Assembly (NCBI GenBank): GCA_954871525.1
Contig: OX940865.1
Coordinates: forward strand, 8,308,001-8,372,000
Source: Parietaria judaica
Lineage: Eukaryota > Streptophyta > Magnoliopsida > Rosales > Urticaceae
Direction: 5' to 3'
Length of the DNA stretch: 64,000 bases
Position 1 is the stretch's first letter, and the number at the start of each line of letters is the position of its first letter. The notes beneath the pieces were generated by a model. That model made no database searches. It was not told the origin of the DNA and saw only the letters and a program-made list of their open reading frames with translations. Below, in pieces: positions 1 to 12,100 of this stretch. Both the position numbers and the translations under genes were made by a program.

Positions 1-446
1 GAAAATTAAACGGTAAATTACTAACGAAAAATATAGAGAACTTACTTCTCTGACTCTCCTCTACGTATTGTTTCACTCCGATTCCAAAGGTATTATAACA
101 TTCAAACGCAACACTCACATAATTTTAATAATTTTCTCTCTCTCTCTTGCTTAGCTTTGTGTAAGCGGTATTATCTTATATGCAATATACATGGTGAACT
201 TTGTAACGAAGTTGAAGAAACAAAAAAAAAAGAATTTAAAAGCAATGACTTGTATAGGCTTATTTATAGCCTTCCCACCATACAGTATATATAAGAGGGT
301 AATTGCAATACATATTCATTTATTATAAATTTGCATGACTTATAGCACTCTCATTATTTATTCCATTATCCCATATACATATATGATATATAGTTACGTA
401 TGTATGGATTAATATAAAGAAGTTGTTCAATAGTTTATTTTAGAGA
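1..446. other. AT-rich intergenic DNA, no gene seen
   Basis: This stretch is AT-rich and holds only short, unrelated open frames. I see no gene, RNA or clear repeat in it. Confidence 0.5.
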
Positions 447-650
447 AATTGCTATAAATAGTCAAACTGAAACATAAGATTTGCAAAATAGCTAAACTTT
501 GGTTAATTTTGTAAACTAGCCAATTAACCACTTAAACTAGCCAAAATTAACAATGTAATTAGAGTTTTGTTTAAGTGGTTAATTGGTTAGTTTATAAAAT
601 TAACCAAAGTTTAGCTATTTTGCTAAACACATTTTTAAATTTGGCTATTA
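447..650. repeat. Small hairpin MITE-like inverted repeat
   Basis: Two arms of about 58 bp, roughly 480-537 and 569-626, are near-perfect reverse complements around a loop of about 30 bases. The arms share the core TTGGTTAATTTTRTAAACT. The outer edges also look inverted (GCTATAAATAG on the left, GGCTATTACC on the right), so the element probably covers about 447-650. I could not fix a target-site duplication, so the family is not assigned. Confidence 0.65.
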
Positions 651-766
651 CCCAAAGAACCCTTTATTTTATCCTCTATATATATTGTAACACAATGAAT
701 GAATGTGCCATTATGGCACTCTATATTCGTTCGGAAAAAAAAAATCAAAATTTGTAGAAATACCAA

Positions 767-1236
767 GAGCCCGTTTGGTTCTCGTTTGTTCTCGTTTTGT
801 TTTCGTTTTTCATAAATTGATTTGCGAGTATTAATTTTAAAAATTGATTTTTCTTCATTTTTAAAATTGTGTTTGGTAAGCAGTATTTTCTTAAAAAGTA
901 AAAACATAAAATTGGATTGGTGATTAGTGTTTTAAAAAAATATGTTTAATAACATATTAGGCTAATCTATAAACATGTAATCATAAAATGTAAACATATA
1001 ATTGTATAAACAATATCATCTAATCTAGAAACGTGAGCAGAGCCAATTTTGAGAATGACAAAAACAACTTTTTTTCCTTTTCAAAAGTACCTCATTTATA
1101 CACTATAAGACAAAATCTTCTTCAACAACAAATCAATAGTAATTTTACTCCAAACTAGTTCTCATTTTCATTTGGCACTGTATAACGGGAAAAAAAGGCA
1201 AAAATGATTTCAAAAAAGTCTACCGAACAGGCTCCA
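767..1236. repeat. Probable non-autonomous DNA transposon with short inverted ends
   Basis: The left end reads GAGCCCGTTTGGTTCTCG. The right end, read in reverse, is similar (GGAGCCTGTTCGGTAG). Such 'GTTTGG' ends are common on plant hAT-like and other non-autonomous elements. The interior is AT-rich and non-coding. I could not confirm a target duplication, so borders are approximate. From here to 1,606 I see nothing else. Confidence 0.4.
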
Positions 1237-1606
1237 AATCTCAATATATTGCCCTGCAGTTTGTTAAAGAATTTTTTAAGTATGAACTGAAAAAATCTCA
1301 ATTCTCAAATAACTTTTCTACGTCTTGCCACATAATCTTGTACCTTTTCATTTTATAATATATAGATCATCGAAAGAGAGTGATACTTAATTGTCCGTTG
1401 TTGTTGTTATTTTTTTTTTTCATAATACACACTTATAATTATATTATCCTATTCTTTCCAAAAAAAAGATTGCATCGTGGCAGAATGTATATACACTTTT
1501 AAATTGTAATGCAGATACTAATATTTACAATTACAGTGCAATAGATTAAGAGAGAAAAAAAAAAAACCTTATTTAGTGTTTAGACTGTATGGTTATCATG
1601 AATGTA

Positions 1607-2486
1607 TGTTAAGGTCGGATTTCGTCAAATCCCTCCTTAACACTACTCGTGTCGTTTTATCTCAAAACGACGTGAAATGAAGGCAGGGAAACTCGTTGAC
1701 TATCGGTCAACAAAGAATCACGCTCGAAGAAAGTCGATCCGCAACGAAGTTCAACCAGCGATGAGATACCTCATCACACCTCGATGAAGAATACTCGAGG
1801 AAGAGTCCATGATGAAGCAGCTCGTCGAAGAAGTAGCTCATCGCGTGATAGTTCATCGCAGAAGAAGCTCATCGCATAGAAGCTGCTTATCGAGGAAAAG
1901 CTCATTGCAAAATCCCATCGAATTAAATGAAGGAAGAAGTCAGAATCGCACGAATGAAGGAAGATCAGTGGGATTCTCAGCGTATTCAAGGAAACCCTAG
2001 CGAGATTCAAGGAACAAGAAGGGAAACGAATCCCAGAAACCCTAAGCCTATAAATACACACGTAAACCTCATTAAAGGGGCTGGACATTCGACCAATGGA
2101 GAAATTATCCCAGAAGAGACATTCGACCAAGAGGAACGATCTAGAGAGACGACTCAGAGAGACCAGCAAGAGAAACGAGAAAGAAAGAAGGAAGGAAGAA
2201 AGAGAGAAAGAAGAAGAGAATGCCACAACCACATTGAAATATGTGATGACCTGATCCCGATATACCGGGTATGTAGGCAGCCTCGCAGAAGCTGGCGAGG
2301 CGTGACATCAAATCATATCCTATTCTTAACATTGTAATTCCATCCTTCATTTGTCCAAGCTATCAAACGGGAAAAACCGAGTCTTTTCGGGAATATAATA
2401 AATCAGAGATACTCGTTGTTCATTATTATTCATGTTCTTTCGATTATATTTGTGACTGAAAAGGGTGGTGCAAATCGCCCTGAACA
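1607..2486 (+). mobile_element. Solo LTR of a Tat-type gypsy element
   Basis: This 880-bp segment begins TGTTAAGGTC and ends TGAACA. It is flanked by a perfect 5-bp target duplication ATGTA (1,602-1,606 and 2,487-2,491). It resembles the LTRs of the full element at 8,387-20,760: the same first 20 or so bases, a TATA box (TATAAATAC, about 2,049), a CGGGAAAAACCGAGTC-like polyadenylation zone with AATAAA, and a tail ending near AAATCGCCCTGAACA. Internal sequence is absent on both sides, so this is a product of LTR-LTR recombination. Short open frames inside it are not genes. It has diverged considerably from the 683-bp LTRs and is longer, so it belongs to a related but not identical subfamily. 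Confidence 0.9.
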
Positions 2487-2728
2487 ATGTATTAGTTTGT
2501 TTTTTGTTTGTTTACGAACTCTATAACCAAAAACTAATGAAATAGCATTATTTGTTAGCTTTAGTTTGTTAATTATAATTTAAGGATAATAGTAGTAAAA
2601 GTATTCAAACTCTTTGGACGAATATATAATTAAGAAGATATAATAATAATGTAGCAAAAAATCAACTATTTAATGGGTTGCATGATTGTATTCGAGTTAG
2701 AGTACTTCGGTCAATTTCATTATTTAAT

Positions 2729-3162
2729 GAGTTAATCGCGGTATAAGTCCGAAATCTTAGGTCAATTGGGGCGGCATGACCCCAAATTCATTTAATGGCG
2801 GGTAAAGTATCAAGAGTTGGCTTCTCAGCTGAGTACATTTCTAACGGTTGATAAATTGGTTGACGTGACACAGTTTAGGGTTCCACTTGGCTGCCATGTG
2901 GCAAAGCATCTTGTGACACAAGATATTAATTATAAATAAAATGATAATTTTTATGAGAAAATATAATTAGTCCACGTGTCACAAGATGCTTCGCCACATG
3001 CCAGTCACTTCCCCGTGAAATTGTCCCACATCAGTCGATTTAACAACCGTTAGAAATGTACTGACAGAGGCCAACTTTTGATACTCTACCCGCTATTAAA
3101 TGAATTTGAGGCCATGCCGCCCGAGTTGGCCTAATGTTGGGGACTTATTTCTGGATTAACCC
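2729..3162. mobile_element. 434-bp hairpin MITE, Mutator-like
   Basis: Nearly the whole element is an imperfect inverted repeat. The ends are GAGTTAATC and, in reverse, GGGTTAATC. Matching blocks deeper in both arms include the stretch around AAATTCATTTAATGGCGGG, AGTACATTTCTAACGGTTG and GCATCTTGTGACAC. It is flanked by TTATTTAAT (2,720-2,728) and GTATTTAAT (3,163-3,171), a 9-bp duplication with one mismatch. A 9-bp duplication is the mark of the Mutator superfamily; the assignment is otherwise inference. Confidence 0.75.
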
Positions 3163-3171
3163 GTATTTAAT

Positions 3172-4202
3172 ATATTTAGAAAAATATTTGGATAAATTTT
3201 GGGAGAAAATATGTTAAATTCTAACCCATGGCTACATGTGTACCATTTCACTAACGTTATTGGAATCCACATAATTGAGAACTTGATATTACGGTGCCAT
3301 ATTACAAAATGTTTGGATACTTTTACCACCATTACCCTATTAACTTATAATTATGAACAATAAATTGTTTATGATAATTGATTCATTGCCGCAGGCCCAT
3401 AGCCCACAAATCTTTTCTTACGGTTTCCTTTTTCTGTTAAGAAAGAATGAGAGATCAAAACTATAGTATTTTATTTTCCAAAAATATTAAAACTGACATT
3501 AAAAATTAAAAATTAAATATATATGGTTAACTTTATTAATTATACGTCTCTAATTTTCTTAATTATTTAAGATTGATACTTTGTAGCAAATAGCAATAAA
3601 GAAAATTGATCTTTGACGGATTAGTTTTTTTTTTTTTTAAATAACATAGATTAGTTCTTGGTTGTATATCTCAATATTGCTTTGACTTACTAAAACATAC
3701 CTTTTGTAGGCCGTTAATAATGTTCCAATTTGTAATATAGGTTTTTAACAAGACATTAATATATATTTTCAGCACCAAACGTTTTTCCTACTTGGAGAAG
3801 CCCGAGAACTACTTTAGGTTGAGGAGTCCCACGGCTCGCCATTGACGGAGAAGACGAAGAAAACGATAAATATTAAGAAAGTGGTATATTTATAAATTAT
3901 ATATAGGCATTAAGAGGAGTACTACATTCGCAGATAATAATTAGACAGATTCCATATGTATATATTATAGTACGATTGATCTAAGCTTCCTTGTTATACT
4001 ATGACAATGGAAGCTCTGAGTGTTGAAAGCATTAAGTACCACGCTTCCTTTGGTTTTGTCAATAATCTTTTTCATTAAACATAACCTATTGGTCTTATAT
4101 GTACTGCCATAAATCATGAACATGCCTTCTCAAGCTTATTCATCACATAGATAGGTGACCGATATACAAAAAAAGGCGATTGTGCATTGGCTTAAAAAGC
4201 CG
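3172..4202. other. Intergenic DNA downstream of the ABIL-like gene
   Basis: AT-rich sequence with no recognisable gene or transposon. Its right part must include the 3' untranslated region of the ABIL-like gene, but I cannot place the poly(A) site. Confidence 0.4.
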
Positions 4203-4781
4203 TTATGTTACTCTTTTGATGCGGCGAATGAGCGAGAAGATATCACTTCTCCCGCGGAATCTTCTGTTGCGCGGAGCCTTCCTGGCTTCCTGCAATATAT
4301 AGTAGGCATCCAATAAGCAAGTTGTATGAGGGAAAGTACATGTCATTAACCATTGAAAAGCACACATTAGTCCTTAACGTTTAACGCTAAATCTCCAAAT
4401 TGGAAATGAAATTAGAAAAACGCGGAAAATAAATGGTGGCACACAAACTTATAGTGATTCACACTCAATGTCAGAGGTACGTGCACTTACTGCTAGAAAA
4501 TAATCTTTCACTACGATTCTAGGACAACACAGCAATAAGATGTGAAATACCTTGACTAATAAAGTATCTTCTATAATACCTAAAATATCATTTTGGCAAC
4601 TTTGCATCGGGTATTCATAGTGTTTTTAAACTTCACAACTCAACACGATAATACTTGGAATTTGTTACTAATTGAAGCTTATCATTCAATACCTGAAACT
4701 GAAATATAGCGGGATTGTGACGTTTGGAGAGAGTTGAGAGGGCATCATGGACAGGCAACACTGCATAAGTAGAATAAATGT

Positions 4782-4822
<41 letters not shown>

Positions 4823-5474
4823 GTGATTATAGATTATTTTGTGTGAAAATTACATAGAGATGATGAAGCAACGGCCCCATTGACAAGATTTGGCTTTTGA
4901 GGATAAGTGTAGAAAAAGAGAGGCATGTTATCCTCTCTTTTAAACACTTGTGTTTTAGAATCCCTGCATTCATGCATCAACTGAATTATTAGGATTTGAC
5001 CTAAATCTTCAACAATAATAATAATGATAAAAATAAAAACTGTGCAAAAAATAACGGTGATATATATTGAGAATTATAGTGTTTCGCTCTAGTCCAATCA
5101 AGGTCCACGGTGTTCGAGACAACCTTCTCTCTCGATCTCTCTTCTATACATGCTACACACCCAACAAATGTCGGCCACAAGCTGCTACACCAAATACGAG
5201 TGAAATACCTAAAATACCCTCCCTAATAAAATCCTTATTTAAAATTTGGTTAAGGGGCTTTGCCTCCCTCCCGGGGACACCATGTTTTGCAGGGTCTTCA
5301 TTAGTAGTTCTAGTGAAATAGGCTTCACAGCTCAAGAAATTACTCATCAAAGCATAACTTAACTTCCTATTTGTAACCATGTTACTATTATTGAAGAAGA
5401 AAAAATTACCTTGCAATTTGATCTGCATTTACATCTTCCTTGATAGCTGAATAAAAAAACAAAACTAAGAGACC

Positions 5475-5505
<31 letters not shown>

Positions 5506-6936
5506 ATTAAACAGATAAAGAATTAGAAGAGAAGTGATTACGTACGTGTGGATAAATAACGTGTTTGGTGTCTCGGGAGAATTTGCGTGAAGCGAAGTCT
5601 GTGCAGAGCAAGCTTGTGAGCATATTCTTGAGAGAATGCAATTCTCTACATGAATATGAAAACCTTAATTAATTATCATCATAAGTCAGCATTAATATAG
5701 TTAACAAATAATTATTAGAAATGATTACTTGTTTAAGGGTGTGAATCCGAAGGGAGGCTTGGGAAAAGTAATTGGTTTGGGAAATGAGACCGTTGAGATT
5801 GTGAGAGACGCAGCCTAAATGGTCAACAACCGCAACCACGGCTCGGCACACATATTCCTTTGTATTTTCCACTGCGCTGCAAAACAAAACAAAAAAAAAA
5901 AAGTTTCACATGTTTAATCAGTGCGGAATTGGACTTAATAACAATTTAAAAATAACAAAAGAAATTGATTTTTTTAAAGAATGTTACATGTCAGTCAAAT
6001 GGACTACCATTGGATGCTTGCCGCCGCATTGACCCAACATTGATACTTTTGCCGTTTTAGAGAATATTGGTATTCCCTAAGAATAGAATTGCTACCACTC
6101 AGTTTATTTTAAAGTCATGTACCGTGCAGATTTCAATTTGCGTGAAGCGGAATTAGGATTTGGACTTCGGGGCGGCGGATTTAAATTTTTAGTACAAAAA
6201 GAAGGGGTTTATTTGTAATTTTTTAAAAAACTAGTGCTCAAAGTGATCATTTACAAAATATTGGGGTGGCTGGAACCACACCACAAGTGTGTGGATCCGC
6301 CTATGAGCATAAATATATTTATAATATTATTGAAAGAAATGGAAAATCACAAAATGTATAACGTTAATATTGGCGTAATTAACTAATGTTTTATTTATTT
6401 ATTTTGAGGTGGCATATATCCAACAAAAAAAATGGTCAAGTTTTTAAAAAAAATTAGATGCGCTGTTTTCAAAATTTATTCTTCTCTCATAAACAGCGTA
6501 TCAAAGATTTGGCATCACATAATTTTTTTTGTTAAATCAATTGAAAAAATAGACGAAACTTTGGTCGTGAAGTATAGTGAACATTATGTTTATGTCACGA
6601 AAAAAATGAAGATATTAGATACTTATACCGTTATTTACCCAAATTTATATCACCATGGAGAAGTAAAAGAAAAAATTGTGAAAGATTGCAGGGTCAAATT
6701 TGTACCAACTCACTCACAGTTTCTTATCTTTGTGATTGAAGAAAGTGGATTCACAGTATTCAGCAGCATTGTGAAGCTCAGTCCTCAAATCTCTCAGTTC
6801 CTTCGAAACACAAACACACTTTAATTGCTTTGCCAAATGAAACATATACTCATTATCACTGGTTTCTTACCTTGAGAGAGTTGTGAAAGTGCGTTGCATC
6901 ATTCTCACTACGCTTGCTTGAAACTGAGCTCTCCAT
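4203..6936 (-). CDS. ABIL-like protein (Abl interactor-like, SCAR/WAVE complex subunit)
   Basis: Plant ABIL proteins are the ABI subunits of the SCAR/WAVE complex, which activates ARP2/3 to nucleate branched actin. Eight exons join in phase: 6936-6871, 6800-6718, 5876-5729, 5645-5546, 5446-5410, 5330-5209, 4760-4693, 4289-4203, giving about 236 residues. Exons 2-4 carry the family core: a helical block with ELRDLRTELHNAAEYCE, then VENTKEYVCRAVVAVVDHLG, then QEYAHKLALHRLRF before a PRHQTRYLST-type end. The basic C-terminus (ARKAPRNRRFRGR) also fits. Exon 6 is the least certain: its phases fit but I do not recognise its sequence. The start is the first ATG of exon 1, which follows an acceptor-like AG, so an upstream non-coding exon is possible. 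The protein is somewhat shorter than usual ABILs (about 280-320). Confidence 0.78.
4787..4819. repeat. (TA)n microsatellite
   Basis: About 16 TA units within an intron of the ABIL-like gene. Similar TA runs lie near 5,478-5,502 and 6,965-6,982. Confidence 0.9.
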
Positions 6937-7235
6937 TTCAGCAACCTCCTGTTTACAGTTTTATACATATATATATATATAGATATAGATGAAGGTCTCG
7001 TGATTTGAGAGAAGACAAAATAATGTCCATACAAAATGATGATCTCTCCAAATCAATTGGCAGAGAATGCAGCCAAATAAAGGGCTTTCTGACAAACACA
7101 GTTTTGTAATCCCGTGATTTCTTGTCTCTCATCCTTTTTCACTCACTTTTCTCTCATCAACAATCTCTCTGTGCAACAGTGCCAATACGAAGTAGAGATA
7201 TACATGTGTGCCAAGAATGAATGAGTCTCATTTGA

Positions 7236-7716
7236 TTAAAAAAACAAAGTGAATTACAATAAAATCTCTATAAATTAATAATGTTTAGACCGTGAAATTT
7301 TATTAATTTAGAGAGATATTAATTTATGAATAAAATAGTGTTTCCGGAATTCCAAGAAATTTGACTTGATTAGATAAATTTTAGTGGAGTTTAAAAACAC
7401 AATACCAGAATATTTTGACATGATAAGAAAAATTTGAGGTTAGCTCCAACATGATTAAAGTTTTAAGAAAATATGCAACATTATAACTTTATTTACCTAA
7501 ATTATATTGGTTATAAATTTGATTTTCAAGAATTATTAATTTTTGATATTAATGGGACCCTATACTTATATAGAGTTCTCTGAAAATATATTATCTTATT
7601 ACCTTATCGAGGCAGATCATTGTTTACACTGGGCTAAGCCGGGACCGAACAAAATTATTATCTTAGATAGATTATTAATTTATCGAGTATAAATTTATAG
7701 AGGTTTTACCGTATGT
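7236..7716. repeat. AT-rich interspersed repeat with inverted ends (family also at 27.7 and 57.8 kb)
   Basis: The left end contains AAATCTCTATAAATTAATA and the right end its rough reverse, ATTTATAGAGGTTTTA. Motifs shared with the copies near 27.75-29.74 kb and 57.78-58.40 kb include TTATTTAATCG-type blocks before TTAATTTATCGAGTA. It is non-coding. I cannot name the family. The rest of 6,937-8,381 is AT-rich, must hold the ABIL promoter, and shows nothing else I can support. Confidence 0.45.
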
Positions 7717-8386
7717 AGAGTTGTATTATAATGAATGATCATTCTCGGGCGAAAGAGTTTCAACTTCGCGAAAATAATAGTTTGGTTTTTTATTAAGTCA
7801 AAGACTTGATGAACGTTGTATACAATTTAAAAAACGTTGTTTTGCTCTCGCTCAAACACTAAATTTTAAGAATTTTTTGTTCTTAATTTTGTTCATTCTT
7901 CACATCGTCTTTGAAGATTGCCATATATTTTCATAGGCGGTACTTAAGAATGACAAATTTGCAATTGAACTGACTTTTGAGAAAATGACAAATGCTTGTA
8001 GTAGTGAAGAAAATCTTTCATAGGAAACGCAACGATGGACCCACTAAGGGCCCAAGGGGGCTGTAGTCCCCCAGCCCGAATAAAAATCATCTTACAGTTT
8101 TAGCTCATGTCTCTTTCTACACGATACACGGCCCTCATTTTCCATTCTTCAAGATATAAATAATCCAAAGAGAGCTCGGTGCCTTTAATCGCAGCACCAG
8201 CACGGCTGAACTAGGAATCGATTAAAGGGTTGCTCAATTTTTTTTTTTAATTTGATTAACATTCAGAAATACAAAAAAATAAATATTATCAAATAAACTT
8301 GCTACAACAAGTTCTATTGTTAAGTCATTTGATTTCGTCCTTTACTCGAGAAGCCTATATTGTATTGCAACAAACACGACAATCGA

Positions 8387-9069
8387 TGTTAAGGTCAGAT
8401 TTTGTCAAATCTCTCCTTAACATTATCCTGTGTCGTTTATGAAGCAAACGACATAAAATAGAGGCAAGATCACTTGAAAATTCCAGGCCCATCAGAATAT
8501 AGGGTGAATTAAGGCCCAACGAGCAAAGCCCATAAGTAGTCATCATCTGACGGGGCCAGCCCAAGACCTCATCGCGACAAGAGAAGTTCATCGAGAAGGA
8601 AGCTCATCGGGAAAGCCAAATCGAATTAAATGAAGAAGTTATTCGAGATCGCGAAAAAGGAGGAAGGGCAGCTCATTCAGTTGAGGATTTCGTGGGATAT
8701 CCAACGCAAATAGGAGAGGTCAACAACGATCATAGCGAAACAGAAGGAAACCCTAGCAAGATTCGTGGGAACAATCTAGAAGACCTTCGAACCTATAAAT
8801 ACGCATATAGACTCAGTGTAAATTCATTGAGTATCCAATAAATCGTGAGTTAGAGAGAGTTATTCTTAAGTCTTTGAGTTTGCTTGTTCATAGTATTCTC
8901 AACCTCTCAAGGATTAGAGTGTGTAATCTTCGATTGTCCGAGCTATTAAACGGAAGAAACCGGGTCCTCTCGGAATCATAATAAATCAAGGATATTCGTA
9001 TTATTCATAATTATTTGTGTTATCTCGATTATCTTTGTGACTGCAAGGCGGTAAAAATCGCTCTCTACA
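8387..9069 (+). repeat. 5' LTR of the Tat element
   Basis: 683 bp, TG...CA ends. A TATA box (TATAAATAC) lies at about 8,793 and a polyadenylation signal AATAAA at about 8,980, giving a U3-R-U5 layout. It differs from the 3' LTR at five sites, four of them transitions. Confidence 0.95.
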
Positions 9070-9139
9070 GTTTGGCGCCCACCGAGGGGGCTTAGTTTCT
9101 TTCTATCGCACAGCCAGGAAATCGAAGAGAAGAAGGAAA

Positions 9140-12100
9140 ATGTCAGCCGAGGAAGCCAGCTCCGCTCAGGAGAAGGCCATGCAGCGAATGCAACAACAGC
9201 TGGCCGAAGCCATCGCGAAGATGACAGAGGTCACCAACAAAGCCGAGGAATCCGCCCGGCGGATAGAGGAGCAAGCCGTGGAGAATAGACGCCTCGCAAG
9301 CCTCCTAGAGCGCACGGAGAGACCACGTCCGACAAACCAGATAGCGGAATCGGCCGCATGAGGAGCCGGAGGGAGCGCCAGCAGAGGCGCAGTGACGACG
9401 GACGCACCGATAGGCATGTCAACCCCATCGCTCATCAGGAACCTCTTCGACACGGACGCAGCCCAGCCGCCAACCGCAGCAAATCAGCTGGAGAACACGC
9501 CGGGGCACACACCGGGCAACCCAACGATGGACGTGGCGACAAGAGTGGCCGAGGAGGTGGCCAAGGCGATGGCAGTGATGTCGTCAAAGATGGAAGCCAA
9601 ACTTGGGCAGGTCGCATCGCAAGTGCACCAAGCGACGAGCTCGGCGCCGGAAATCGACAGGATGGTGCGAGAAGCCAGAATCATCCCGTTCACGACGAGG
9701 ATTCGGGGGATAGAGCTAGAGGAGCTGCCGAAGATCAAACTCACGCCGTACAAAGGAGAGACGGATCCCCACACACACGTGAAGTCGTTCCGAATCGCGA
9801 CAGACCACATCGGGGGCGAGGAAGTCCGGAAGGAAGCCGTCCTTTGCAGACTCTTCATCGCGAGTTTGCAAGGTCGGGCCAGTGACTGGTTTGCAAGATT
9901 AACGCCGGGCTCCATCGACACTTCCGACGAGCTGGTCGCCCTTTTCTTAAAACACTTCTCCATCTACGTACAGACGGAGCTGACGGTATCCAACCTCTTC
10001 GATGTCAAGCAAGGGAAGAACGAACCTCTTCGGAAGTACGTGGAGAAATTCAAGAACGTCATGTTCCGAATCCCAAAGATCGATGACGTCGTCTCGGTCC
10101 AGGCTCTGAAGCACGGCTTGTACTATCAATCCCCATTCAACGACGAGTTGTGCGTCTCGCTGCCAAACTCGATAGAGGACGCACTCCACAAAGCAACGAT
10201 CTACATGGACATGGAGGAGAACAAGGCGATCAAGAAAAGGTTAGAAGAGGAAGCCGAGGGCCGAGCAAGGCCAGAAAGGAGGGAAGCTAGAGACGGACGA
10301 GAATGATCGTCGTCCAGAACGAGGAGAGAATGAGAGCGACGAGATCGGAGAAACAGGGACGGTGCCGATGAGCGAAGAGTCCAGGAAACCCCTGGGCACG
10401 GAGTCTACCAAGTAGACGGAAAGAAAGAGGCGCCCAACAACCGTGAGAGTCATCAGCAAGGGGGACATCCGCAAAGGAACTCACAGCCGGAGAACTTCCC
10501 AGGCAACCAGGGCAGCTTTTCAGGGGGCCGAGGAGGCTACTCTGGCGACCGAGGGGGCTACTCCGGAGGCCGAGGAGTTTTCTCAAGCAGCCGAGGAGGT
10601 TACTCTGGCGGCCGAGGCGGTTACGACAGGAAGCCGTGGCCGAGGGACATGAGCAAATACTGCTCCTTCCACGAATACCACGGTCATGCGACCGACGAGT
10701 GCGCCAGCCTGAAAAAGATGATCCAGAGGAAGATCGAACAAGGGGAATTCCAGAATGTCTCCCAGAAGCCCGCTCAGCCATGGAATAATGGCAACCGATC
10801 GTGGCCGAACAGGCAGGAGGCCCCCGCTCAGCGCGCGGGAGGAAGCCAAGAGGCGCCAAAAAGGAACCTTCCAATCGAGGAAGCCTCGACGGAACGCCCG
10901 AACGACGGGAGACCAGCAGCAAGAGCAAGGATCGACTTGATCATGGGAGTATCTCGCCTCTGCGAAGACTCCATCAACAACATCAAAGCCTACTAGCGCA
11001 GAGGGAAGGAGTCCGCTCGGGAAGATGCGCGGATGACCGGTCCGAAAACGACGATAGAGTTCGTCAACGAAGAAGTATGCGCCGACGAGCACGACGACGC
11101 TCTAGTCTTGGAACTCAACATAGGAGGATGCGGCGTTGCTCGCGTCCTCGTAGACAATGGAAGCTCGGTCGACGTCATCACGTACGACTGCTTGACGCGG
11201 ATGAAGATCGAGGACCTAGTCATCGGAGGCCGTCCGCGCAAGGTGTCAGGCTTCAACGGAGACGTAGCTCTCTCACTGGGAACGGTGAATCTCACCGTCT
11301 ACGCCGGAACCGTCCATCGGATGACTGAGTTCATGGTACTGGACGTACGATCGCACTTTAATGTGATCCTCGGGAGACCTTGGATTCACTCGATGAGGGC
11401 CGTCCCGTCCACGTACCACCGATGCATCAAATTCCCAGGGCGAATAGAAGGGACCATCGACGAAGTCCGAGGAAACAACGAGGCCTATCGCATCTGCTAC
11501 ATGATGCACTACCGAGCGATGAGCGCGCCCAAGAACGTCGAGGAGGCCGAGTGCAGCGGCAGCAAGCCAGCTGATAAGTAGCAATTAGCCACGGCCGCTC
11601 CGCCTCCACCATCGGCGATCCGGAGGAAGCGGCGCAAGAAGAAAGGAAAAGGGGGAGCCCCGGGTACCCCCAAGATCCTCACCGCGGAAGACGTGGAAGA
11701 CCAAGCCGCCGAAGAAAGATTAGGAGGCCCGCAGCTCGAAGAAGTGGAGCAAGTCTGCATCGATGACTCGGACCCGGCTCGAACTGTCGGTATAGGCGCC
11801 GGACTCGAGCCGGAGATCAGGGTTCAGCTGGTCGAGTTCCTGAAGAGGAACCGAGGGAGTTTTGCATGGTCCCACGAGGACATGCCAGGTATCGATCCGA
11901 CGGTGGTCACCCACCGGCTCAACACAGATCCCGGGCACAAACCTGTCATTCAGAAACGAAGAAAGATGGCCTCCGACCGAAACAAGATCATCAACGACGA
12001 AGTGGATAAGCTGCTCGCTATGGGAACCATCCGGGAGGTGAAATACCCCCAGTGGTTAGCCAACACCGTCGTGGTAAAAAAGAAGAACGGCAAGTGGAGA

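Noticed and set aside
6432..6824. 130-residue open frame on the plus strand
   Set aside because: It overlaps exon 2 and an intron of the ABIL-like gene on the other strand and resembles no protein I know.
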